This document shows, in pieces, positions 50,671-58,110 of a DNA stretch of 64,000 nucleotides (position 1 is its first letter; every line of letters begins with the position of its first letter). Made by a program: the position numbers and the translations under genes. Source of the DNA: Pseudarthrobacter sp. ATCC 49987 (GTDB taxonomy: Bacteria; Actinomycetota; Actinomycetes; Actinomycetales; Micrococcaceae). The notes below the pieces were generated by a model. That model was not told the origin of the DNA, did not search any database, and worked only from the letters and a program-made list of their open reading frames with translations. The stretch is from positions 1,302,001 to 1,366,000 of the forward strand of contig NZ_JAABNS010000001.1 in assembly GCF_009928425.1 (NCBI RefSeq), read 5' to 3'.

Positions 50671-51537
50671 CTACTTGCCTTCCTCTACGGGCTTGAGTTC
50701 GTATCGGATCGATGCCAGTTTCTTCAAGTGTTCGTCGAACAGTGGTTTCAGTGCGTCCCCGTCCTGTCCGGGCATGGCCACGATGGAGTCGAACAGGGCC
50801 TGGGCGTGTTCGCCCGCGGCCCTCAGGATGGGAGGAACGACGGCGGCCTGGATGTTTACCAGCGTGGTGTTGTTGATGACGCCTTGTCGTTGCTTCTCGA
50901 TGACGACTGGGTCCTGGCTTACCTCGTAGAGTTTGTTGCCGATCCATTCCTTGTCTTCGATGCTGAGCACTTCGTCCTCCTCGGATGCTGGTGTGATGGT
51001 GCCTTGGGCGGTGAGGCCGCCGGCTGTGAAGTATTTGATGGGGTCAGTGCGGCCGTAGATCAGGCCTCCGCCGGTCCTGTAGCTAAGGTCCACGAGGGCC
51101 TCAACATGCAGGTGCGGGTCCACGCCGCCGGTGTTACCGGACAATGCGATGAGCTGCCCCATCTTGACGCGCGTTCCGGCCGGTGCCATGTCGTTGTCGG
51201 AGAGGTGGGCGTAGACGCCGATCCATCCGGGGTGCTGGATGACGGTGACGATGCCGGGGAAGTTGGCGTAGAGCAGCCACTTCCGGACCGGGCCGGTGCC
51301 GGGGAGGTTGTAACCCCAGCCGGCGTAGAGGACGACGCCGTCAGCCATCGCATAGACCCTGGTGCCGATGGGGCATTTGAAGTCCATGCCCGCGTGCCCG
51401 AACGGCTGGTAGTTCCCGTACCTGCCGACCCAGTATTCCGGGGTGTCAGTGGGTGCGTTGATGTTGCCGACGATGCCCTGGGTTGCCATCTGCGCGAAGT
51501 ACTGCGAGACGACATGTTCAACGGTTACCGGCCTCAT
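50671..51537 (-). CDS. Endolysin with M23 peptidase domain
   Basis: A 288-residue cell-wall hydrolase. The N-terminal lysostaphin-type M23 domain has the zinc ligands His48 and Asp52 (G-H-A-G-M-D-F) and the catalytic His111 and His142-x-His144 (P-H-L-H-V), so it should cut peptide cross-bridges. The last ~110 residues are charged and helical, without a known wall-binding repeat. No signal peptide, as expected with a holin. ATG 51537 overlaps the collagen-like gene stop by 4 bp. Confidence 0.88.
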   Translation of the reverse strand: MRPVTVEHVVSQYFAQMATQGIVGNINAPTDTPEYWVGRYGNYQPFGHAGMDFKCPIGTRVYAMADGVVLYAGWGYNLPGTGPVRKWLLYANFPGIVTVIQHPGWIGVYAHLSDNDMAPAGTRVKMGQLIALSGNTGGVDPHLHVEALVDLSYRTGGGLIYGRTDPIKYFTAGGLTAQGTITPASEEDEVLSIEDKEWIGNKLYEVSQDPVVIEKQRQGVINNTTLVNIQAAVVPPILRAAGEHAQALFDSIVAMPGQDGDALKPLFDEHLKKLASIRYELKPVEEGK

Positions 51538-52160
51538 GGGATCAGGCTTCCGCTTGAGCAGGTGTAGGTGGCTGACCCTGGCGGGTTCGGGGTGCACGTG
51601 TAGGTCGCACCGGTGCGGTCCGTGAAGGTGAAGGAAGCCGGTGCCGCGCCGGGCGCGCCTGCGGCGCCTGCGGGGCCGGTCTCACCCTGCGGCCCCGCAG
51701 GTCCGGGGACCGTGGAGTCGGCGCCCGACGGGCCTGCCGGGCCTGCCGGGCCTGCCGGGCCTGCAGGACCCATCGGACCAGGCACGGTGGAGTCGGCGCC
51801 AGGAGGTCCGGGCACTGTCGAGTTGGCCCCGTCCTTCCCCGGGGGGCCGGGGACGGTGCTGTCGGCCCCGGGCGACCCGGGGTCTCCCTTCGGCCCGGGG
51901 ATCGCTTCGGTCGGGTTCTGCTGGACGCTGTCGGCCTTCACGCACAGATCCCTGTCATCGACCATCAGGCGCCCCTGGGTGGCGCAGACTGTCTGGATGT
52001 CTCGCGCGAGGGTCTGGGAGTTCGCCTGGGCGGTGTTCTTATCTGCCGTCGCCGCCACCTGGTTGTAGACCGTCCAGCCGAGCCCGACAATAATGACGAC
52101 TGCGAGGACGAGGAACATCCATCTGGGCGGGAACGGTTCACGCTGAGAATGCTGGCTCAT
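51534..52160 (-). CDS. Collagen-like membrane protein
   Basis: A 208-residue protein with an N-terminal transmembrane helix (about 15-33), a short coiled segment and about 29 Gly-X-Y triplets (residues 88-174) interspersed with A-D-S-T-V-P-G-P units. A Cys-containing C-terminal knob follows (Y-T-C...Y-T-C). Collagen repeats are known in phage tail fibres, but a membrane anchor and a place inside the lysis cassette are unusual. It could be a virion fibre or a spanin-like envelope protein. Confidence 0.8.
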   Translation of the reverse strand: MSQHSQREPFPPRWMFLVLAVVIIVGLGWTVYNQVAATADKNTAQANSQTLARDIQTVCATQGRLMVDDRDLCVKADSVQQNPTEAIPGPKGDPGSPGADSTVPGPPGKDGANSTVPGPPGADSTVPGPMGPAGPAGPAGPAGPSGADSTVPGPAGPQGETGPAGAAGAPGAAPASFTFTDRTGATYTCTPNPPGSATYTCSSGSLIP

Positions 52161-52432
52161 ACAACGTCACCTCGAAGTTTCGCTCGTAGTTGGTCGATGG
52201 TTTCCTCTGCGGTGCGCAGCTCCTCGCGAGTGGTCTTGTGCTCGGTCCGTTCGTCGCGGAGTTCCTTGCGGGCGGTGTCGCGCTCGGCGTTGGCCGTGGC
52301 GATGTCTGCCCGCAGGGACGCTGCGCGTTCCGCGTCGAACTTGCGGTAGAGCAGGTACCAGCCGGTGACACCGCCGGCGGCGACGAACGGGGCGGTGAGA
52401 GCCTTGACGAGCTCAACAATCTGGGGGTCCAC
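52157..52432 (-). CDS. Small membrane/coiled-coil protein of the lysis region
   Basis: A 91-residue protein with one N-terminal transmembrane helix (about 10-30) and a charged coiled coil (about 33-88). GTG 52432 has G-G-A-G-G-G upstream; the end overlaps the collagen-like gene by 4 bp. Topology resembles phage Rz-like or antiholin-type proteins. Gram-positive hosts do not need spanins, so a holin partner is the more likely role (inference). Confidence 0.65.
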   Translation of the reverse strand: MDPQIVELVKALTAPFVAAGGVTGWYLLYRKFDAERAASLRADIATANAERDTARKELRDERTEHKTTREELRTAEETIDQLRAKLRGDVV

Positions 52433-52451
52433 ACGTCTTATCCCTCCATTG

Positions 52452-53525
52452 CTAGGCCGGGCCGCAGTCTTCGACGGTGATCACGATCGTCCCGGTGTTC
52501 GCAAACGACACCGTCGCGGAGGTAACCGTGACCAGGGCAACCAGCGAGATCCTGATCGATCCTGCTGCCGTGTTAGTAAAGACGCCCCCGAAGGTCGCAG
52601 ACTCGGCATCCGTCGTCTGCACAAACGCCTTGTTGTGCTGGTCGCCGATCAACGACCCGTCCGTGCCGCCGGGAGAACCGCCGTAGCGGACCCAGTAAGC
52701 GATCACCGCGCCGGCCGTGTTCGATTTGCCGCGGACCGTAGCCGTCACCTTGATGCGCCGGTTCGCCTGCAGGTCGACGTTGAACTGGTAGGGGTTGTTC
52801 GCCACGGTGCTGGTCGCTGCGGAACCGGTGAACGTAAACGTTCCCAGCTCGCCGAGCGGCTCCAGATTCCAGCCGGCCAGGTACGTCGCGGTCGGCGCGC
52901 CGGGCAGGTCCAGGCGGCAGACCGTCATGCCGGGGTGAGGTGTGGTGATCTCGGCCAGCTCCGCGGCGCTGCGGATCGTGATGATCCCGCCCCGTGCCGC
53001 GGTGTACCGCCAGACCTGGGAGATTGAATTCGGAGAACCGGACGTGCCCGTTGAACCGGAAAAAACCTGCGCCTCTGCCAGGACGTAGGCACCGGCCGGA
53101 AGCGACGCGGTCGGCTTCGACGGAGAGGACCCCGAGGTGCCCTGCACGACACCGACGGTGGCGACGTTGTCCGCGTCGGACTTCCCCGGATCGCGCTGCA
53201 GGACGTAGATCAGATCCCAGCGGGAACCGGATCCAGGCGCCGCGCTGGTGGCGATGTTCGTCGTCCCGGTCAGCGTCGGCGTGTAGACGCCTTCCGACGT
53301 CGAGCGGCTGATAACGAGCTGGGCGGGGCCGATGTCGTAGGACCAATCCGAGCGGCCTTTCACCAGCACCGGATCACCCTGCGCGAGCACGCCTGAGCGC
53401 GGCACGCCTGGCGCGTTCTCGGCATACTGGCCGGCGAGCTGCAGGCGGTGCTCGGTTGCTGTCGTGCCGATGAAGTTCGGGGAGGTCCCGGTTACCGGGA
53501 CACCGACGCCTCTGTTCGCGGTCAT
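52452..53525 (-). CDS. Minor tail protein
   Basis: A 357-residue beta-rich, Ser/Thr/Gly-rich protein without Cys-rich or catalytic motifs, in the tail-fibre block. The N-terminal part (about 1-150) resembles attachment domains of siphovirus minor tail proteins. The C-terminal ~130 residues look like a carbohydrate-binding jelly roll. It overlaps the S74 fibre gene by 4 bp. Receptor binding is plausible. Confidence 0.65.
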   Translation of the reverse strand: MTANRGVGVPVTGTSPNFIGTTATEHRLQLAGQYAENAPGVPRSGVLAQGDPVLVKGRSDWSYDIGPAQLVISRSTSEGVYTPTLTGTTNIATSAAPGSGSRWDLIYVLQRDPGKSDADNVATVGVVQGTSGSSPSKPTASLPAGAYVLAEAQVFSGSTGTSGSPNSISQVWRYTAARGGIITIRSAAELAEITTPHPGMTVCRLDLPGAPTATYLAGWNLEPLGELGTFTFTGSAATSTVANNPYQFNVDLQANRRIKVTATVRGKSNTAGAVIAYWVRYGGSPGGTDGSLIGDQHNKAFVQTTDAESATFGGVFTNTAAGSIRISLVALVTVTSATVSFANTGTIVITVEDCGPA

Positions 53526-54394
53526 TGGATGATTCCTGCTTTCTTTTCGAGGGCGGTTAGGCGGGTGTCCTGGTCTTTGACGACGTCGAGGAGCGCGAGC
53601 GCGAGCAGGTCGTAGCGGACGCCGTCGATCTGGCCGTTGAAGTAGACGGCCAGTTCGGGCACCAGCTTGGCAACCTCTTCGGCGATCAGTCCGTATTCGT
53701 TTTTGTTCCCGGCCTCAAGGTCCCCGGTGTCAGGGTTCGGCCGGGTCTTGCGGTCATAAAGCACCGGGCGGAGCTGGAGCACCTTCGCCGGGTCAACGGC
53801 ATAGCTCCGGACATTCGTCTTGTACCGGATGGATGAGGTGTTCCGGCACAGCTTCCGGTTCGCGTCGACCCAGACCTGGTAGAAGGACCCGGTGCCGCCG
53901 GGTTCGTTGTTGTAGGCCCTGGTCGATCCGTCGGCTTCGGCGACCGCGCTGGTCACGTCCGTCCCGGCGTGGGTATGGGCGGACGGGGCGTACGTGTCGG
54001 GCTTGCCGGAGACGGCGCCCCAGGCGACCGAGGACCCTGTCACCAGGCGGACCCACACGCTGTTGACCGCATCCCAGATCTCGCCGCCGTACTGCCCGGG
54101 CGCGGACAGCAGCTGCCCGAACCGGGCCATCGGCAGCCCTGTCGGGTCGAAGACGACGAACGTGCCGTCGCTGGTCTGGAAGAATCCAATGGTCTTGCCG
54201 GCGGCGTCCACGGTCCGGAAGCCTTCGGCGTCGAACTTGATGCCGGTTCCGTCGGGGCCGGTGATCGATGTCGAGCGCATCGGCGCGGCACGTTCCTGTT
54301 CCTGCACCCGCCGGGCCGTCTCGTGCTGTTGGTCCCAGAATCTCGCGGTGGGATCCGGGTCCGGAATGGACCGGGGAATTCCTTCGACGCTCAC
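53522..54394 (-). CDS. Tail fibre with C-terminal S74 intramolecular chaperone
   Basis: A 290-residue fibre protein. The C-terminal ~95 residues match the peptidase S74 chaperone of endosialidase: S-S-I-R-Y-K-T-N-V start, Y-G-L-I-A-E-E-V, V-R-Y-D-L-L-A-L and a final coiled coil. This module trimerises the fibre and usually cuts itself off at the Ser in the S-S-I/D motif. The N-terminal part has beta-prism-like repeats. GTG 54394 has A-A-A-G-A-G-G-G upstream. Confidence 0.88.
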   Translation of the reverse strand: MSVEGIPRSIPDPDPTARFWDQQHETARRVQEQERAAPMRSTSITGPDGTGIKFDAEGFRTVDAAGKTIGFFQTSDGTFVVFDPTGLPMARFGQLLSAPGQYGGEIWDAVNSVWVRLVTGSSVAWGAVSGKPDTYAPSAHTHAGTDVTSAVAEADGSTRAYNNEPGGTGSFYQVWVDANRKLCRNTSSIRYKTNVRSYAVDPAKVLQLRPVLYDRKTRPNPDTGDLEAGNKNEYGLIAEEVAKLVPELAVYFNGQIDGVRYDLLALALLDVVKDQDTRLTALEKKAGIIQ

Positions 54395-54413
54395 GCGATA
54401 CCCTCTTTCCTGG

Positions 54414-55151
54414 TCACGAGTTCTCGGCGATGAAATCGACGATGGCCTGCACCGGGTAGTTCCCCACCGTCGCCCAGTCGTGATAGCCGGGGACCGTGTT
54501 CGCCGTTGCCGTGGCCCCGATCGCGGCGGCCAGGGCGACGGCGGTCGGCTGCGGGGCGATGGTGTCTGACGCCCCCCGGTAGGAGAGCCACTTCAGGCCG
54601 GCATACTTCGCCGCGGTGTTGACGGCCGGATTCGATGCGGGCCCGTGGGTGGCGTTCGAATACGTCCCGCCGTAGGCTGCGTTGATGCTCGCCTGGAACA
54701 GCGGGTCCTGCTGGATCCCGGCGAGATCACAGACGCCCATGCTTGAGACGACGCAGGCGGTCGACGCGAGATTCGCCGCCGCCCAGTTCATCGCGGTCAG
54801 GTGCCCCATCGACTGCCCGAGCAGGGCGATCTTTCCGGCCTTCGCTCCGAGCGTGCCCTGCAGGTATGCCCTCGCGGTCGTTACCCTGGCGACGGCGGTG
54901 GGGTTTCCCCAGATGTCACCGCCGAGATCGCAGGACAGGACGGGGAACCCGGCCCGGGCGATCGCCTCAACGAGCGTCCACATGTTCTGTGATGCGGAGT
55001 TCCGGCACTCCATTGCCGTCCCGCCGTAGCCGTGGCAATACAGGACCCCCATCTTCGAGCCGTTGGCCTTCCAGTTCCTCGGCAGCACCGCGAGGGATCT
55101 CTCTCCCGCGCTGACGTTCCCGACCTGGTACTGCGTCGAGACGCCGCTCAT
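54414..55151 (-). CDS. Tail-associated alpha/beta hydrolase
   Basis: A 245-residue serine hydrolase encoded among the fibre genes. It shows the H-G-Y-G-G oxyanion segment (40-44), nucleophile Ser114 in G-Q-S-M-G, Asp196 in G-A-S-D-T and His224 in G-Y-H-D-W. It could deacylate or depolymerise host surface glycans during adsorption, or be a lipase of mycolate-like layers; the substrate is unknown. ATG 55151 overlaps the upstream tail gene by 4 bp, so it is translated with the structural genes. Confidence 0.82.
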   Translation of the reverse strand: MSGVSTQYQVGNVSAGERSLAVLPRNWKANGSKMGVLYCHGYGGTAMECRNSASQNMWTLVEAIARAGFPVLSCDLGGDIWGNPTAVARVTTARAYLQGTLGAKAGKIALLGQSMGHLTAMNWAAANLASTACVVSSMGVCDLAGIQQDPLFQASINAAYGGTYSNATHGPASNPAVNTAAKYAGLKWLSYRGASDTIAPQPTAVALAAAIGATATANTVPGYHDWATVGNYPVQAIVDFIAENS

Positions 55152-55960
55152 GCCGTCGTCGCCTTCAACCACTGCGGCCAGGTCGAGGCTCCCGCGACCG
55201 TCGTGACGACCGGTTCAATCGTCTGCAGCCCGACGACCTTCAGTGTCTTGGCGACGCCCGCAGGGTAGGACTTGCGGACCTTGCCGCCCGCCTCGGTGTA
55301 GTAGCTGGTCTTTGCGCTCTCGGCGTGGATCTCCTTCACGACCGTCGCGCCGTCCATGATGCGGAACACGACCTCGCCCGGTGTGCCCTTGATATTGACC
55401 AGGGCGCCGAACTCGATCCAGACCGGACGCTCGCCCGGGGTGAAGGTGATTGTCAGCCCGGGGATGTCTGCGGCCGTCTGCGAAACGATGTCGACGGATG
55501 TCAGGGATTCGGCGTAGGCAAGATCGTTCCCTCCGGGGCCGACGACTACCCAGGCGGTCGCGGCCGCGCCCGGCGTCCCGGCGGCCCGGTAGGTTTCGAG
55601 GGTGTCGGTGGCGTAGAAGACCGTCCCTGCCTTCACCGTGCCGAACGCCGGCCGGGCGGCATACGCCCCGGCCAGGGTGAGCGGGGCATAAGACGCCGAC
55701 TGATCGGGCAGCTGCGCGGCCGGGATCTTCGTCGTCCCGTCCAGGGTCGGGACACCGTTCGCCGCGCCCTTCGCCGTAGCAGGGACGACAAAGGACACCA
55801 CGGCCGCCCGGGCCTGGCTGCCCGTGTCATTGAGCCGGGCCGCGAGCGCGGCGTCGGGAACCGTGAGGGCGGCGGCGATGTCGGTCCGGAAGTCGTTGAG
55901 GACTGCGGCGGTGATCGGTGTTGCTCCGGCCGGGCCGTCGGCGAACGGTGGGAGTGCCAT
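55148..55960 (-). CDS. Minor tail protein
   Basis: A 270-residue protein with an Ala/Thr-rich N-terminus that includes L-D-G-T-T-K-I-P-A-A-Q-L-P, a linker motif seen in many siphovirus fibre proteins, and a beta-rich C-terminal domain. No catalytic residues seen. It lies between the tail-tip protein and the hydrolase, and overlaps the latter by 4 bp. Confidence 0.7.
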   Translation of the reverse strand: MALPPFADGPAGATPITAAVLNDFRTDIAAALTVPDAALAARLNDTGSQARAAVVSFVVPATAKGAANGVPTLDGTTKIPAAQLPDQSASYAPLTLAGAYAARPAFGTVKAGTVFYATDTLETYRAAGTPGAAATAWVVVGPGGNDLAYAESLTSVDIVSQTAADIPGLTITFTPGERPVWIEFGALVNIKGTPGEVVFRIMDGATVVKEIHAESAKTSYYTEAGGKVRKSYPAGVAKTLKVVGLQTIEPVVTTVAGASTWPQWLKATTA

Positions 55961-55975
55961 CCGTGGAGTCCTTTC

Positions 55976-57247
55976 CTAGAGTTCGGTACGGCTGTAGCCG
56001 ATGCCGGTGTGCGTGGTCGGTCCCGGGAAGAGGCCGGCACCGGGGTAGATGAGCTGTGAAGGGTCCAGGCTGGTGAGGGATTCGCCGTAGCCGGTGCCGC
56101 CGAGCTGGGAGGCGAGCGGGGCGGGGGTGAGCTTGACGTTGAGGCTGCCGTCGCCGTCGATGGCCATGATCCGGACGCGGCGTTTTCCCGCGGGGATGAA
56201 CGGGTGCCCGCGGGCGACGGTGATCTGCGCGAAGTCGCCGGGGTTGTAGGTGCCAAGCTTCGGTGCGAGTTCGGCTCTGACTTGCACGCCCCAGGATTCG
56301 ACCGGCCTGGACCCTGCGGCGAGGCCGGCGTCGGCGAGGTCCTGCAGGATTCCGGCGTCTTCGATGTCTTTAGACGCCGAATCTTGTTCGGTCCACGGGT
56401 ATCCTGCCCGGCCGATCAGCTCGGTAGAGGCTGCGGTCGCGAGCTTCATGTCGACCTCTGATCCGGCGCCGGGCTGCCAGACCCTGTCCGCCATCCCGGT
56501 AGCATCGTCGTCTGTGTCGAAGACCGAAACGCCGGAGCCTTCGACGGTGCCGTCCCATGGCCAGTCGGCGCCGGTCTGGTGCAGGATCGGGTCAGCTTCA
56601 GTGCCGTGCATCAGGACCCATTCGACGTATGTCGGGTCGGAGGGTTTGAATCGTGGACGCAGGGCGATGTCCGGCCCGCCCTGGCTCTCGGTGAGCTTCT
56701 TCAGCAGGTCGCCGAGCCAAGGGAGTTTGTAGCCTTCGTAGTGGCGTTCGTGCGTACCGGCGACGAGCGGCGGAAGCACGATCGGCAGTCCCGGGTTGTT
56801 GGGGTTTGTTTCGATGCTGATCCGGATCAGCTCGCGCGCGATGGACCCGCGCGAGAGTCCGGTCAGATCGATGCCGGTTCTGGTCACGGCGACGCCGGCG
56901 CTGATCTGTGCCCAGTTCAGCGCCTTCGTCTTGTCCAGCAGCGACCAGAGCCCGGCGCCGATGAGCTCGGTCTTGCCGGTAGCCCGGCGGTACCTGCGTT
57001 TCCAGATCGGGCCGCACTCGAGGATCTGGTCCCCGTAGGCGATCCCGAGGAACTGCCGCTTGGGTTCCGTCGCGGCGCTCAGGCTGAGATTCCGGTATTC
57101 CTTCGCGGTCGCCGGGAGCGTCGCCTGCACCGTGCCGGGTCCGTTGATCCGCTGGCCCCAGCTTTGTTTCTCGACGGGCAGCGTGGCCGTGATCTTGCCG
57201 GTAACAACCTCACCGACGAACACGCGGAACCCGGGACTCACCACCAT
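55976..57247 (-). CDS. Tail-tip (Tal-like / siphovirus minor tail) protein
   Basis: A 423-residue protein directly after Dit in transcription order, the place of Tal/gp27-like baseplate hubs. It has the N-terminal beta-rich hub pattern, with W-K-R-R-Y near residue 82 and a G-L-W-S-L-L-D segment. It is short for a Tal with protease function and has no visible lytic domain. Overlaps the Dit gene by 10 bp. Confidence 0.72.
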   Translation of the reverse strand: MVVSPGFRVFVGEVVTGKITATLPVEKQSWGQRINGPGTVQATLPATAKEYRNLSLSAATEPKRQFLGIAYGDQILECGPIWKRRYRRATGKTELIGAGLWSLLDKTKALNWAQISAGVAVTRTGIDLTGLSRGSIARELIRISIETNPNNPGLPIVLPPLVAGTHERHYEGYKLPWLGDLLKKLTESQGGPDIALRPRFKPSDPTYVEWVLMHGTEADPILHQTGADWPWDGTVEGSGVSVFDTDDDATGMADRVWQPGAGSEVDMKLATAASTELIGRAGYPWTEQDSASKDIEDAGILQDLADAGLAAGSRPVESWGVQVRAELAPKLGTYNPGDFAQITVARGHPFIPAGKRRVRIMAIDGDGSLNVKLTPAPLASQLGGTGYGESLTSLDPSQLIYPGAGLFPGPTTHTGIGYSRTEL

Positions 57248-58110
57248 GCCGGGTTCACCTCCACCATTAGGGCCGCCGACGCCGAGCCGACGGCTTCAAA
57301 GAACCAGGTACCCGTCGTGCCGGCCGGGAGTCGGGTCCATTCGCTGACCGTGAGTTCCTTTGACCGGTCGGCGTATCCGTCGAGTAGCACCGATCCGTCT
57401 TCGACGTCGAGCGTGAGCGTCTGGCCCGAGACAATTGCACCGGAGTACACGAGCCGGGTCCGGGCTACGGTGTCGGTAATGCTGAACCCGAACGGCAGGT
57501 TCCCGGTCACAGTGAAGCGCGGCGCGGTGTCGGCTTTCCCGCTGTTCGTCAGCGTCACCGTTCCCGGGGACCCGGGCGTGCCGTAGTCGATGACGCCCGG
57601 CGGGGCCGGCGCGTAGAGCGGGTACGGCAGCGCGCCTGCGGCGACGGCTACCCCGGTCGAGTCGGCCAGGGTGGCTCCGTACTTGCGCGGATCGGCGCAG
57701 AGCAGCTGGATCAGATAGGTCGGCGTGAGGTCATTCTTCCAACCGATCTTCACGCCCGAGGCGAGGGACGCCGCCGCGGACATCGGCCACAGGGCCGAGT
57801 CCGTGACGGCGAGCAAGCCCTCGCCGCCGTCGCCGAGCAGCGCCGAGATTTCGAGCTCGGCACGCGCGGCGACTATCTCGGACGGGCAGGTAACATCCCC
57901 CTCCAAGGTGACCATCCGGGCGCCGCGCTTGCCTGGTTCGCTGAATTCCCCGTGTTCGCCCTCGCGTTCGGTCCGGTTTCGGCGGACGTCGGTCGAGTTC
58001 GTCCAGCCGTCGAACCTGTCCAGCCAGATGGTGTAACCCTCGGGCATGACCAGCGACCCGTCGGTGCTGAATTTCAGCGCGCCGACGGTGGCGGTTTGCA
58101 CTCTACTCAC
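57238..58110 (-). CDS. Distal tail protein (Dit-like)
   Basis: A 290-residue protein placed between tape measure and tail tip, as Dit is. The N-terminal beta domain contains W-L-D-R-F-D-G-W and the phage-tail-family core; a C-terminal galectin-like beta domain begins near 170. GTG 58110 is chosen because it overlaps the tape-measure stop by 4 bp, as most junctions here do, with G-G-A-G upstream; GTG 58122 and 58101 are alternatives. Confidence 0.75.
   Translation of the reverse strand: MSRVQTATVGALKFSTDGSLVMPEGYTIWLDRFDGWTNSTDVRRNRTEREGEHGEFSEPGKRGARMVTLEGDVTCPSEIVAARAELEISALLGDGGEGLLAVTDSALWPMSAAASLASGVKIGWKNDLTPTYLIQLLCADPRKYGATLADSTGVAVAAGALPYPLYAPAPPGVIDYGTPGSPGTVTLTNSGKADTAPRFTVTGNLPFGFSITDTVARTRLVYSGAIVSGQTLTLDVEDGSVLLDGYADRSKELTVSEWTRLPAGTTGTWFFEAVGSASAALMVEVNPAWW

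Noticed and set aside
51620..51850. Tandem DNA repeat or CRISPR-like array
   Set aside because: The repetitive GC-rich sequence is explained by Gly-X-Y codons of the collagen-like gene; repeats are not spaced by unique spacers. No CRISPR array was seen anywhere in the window.
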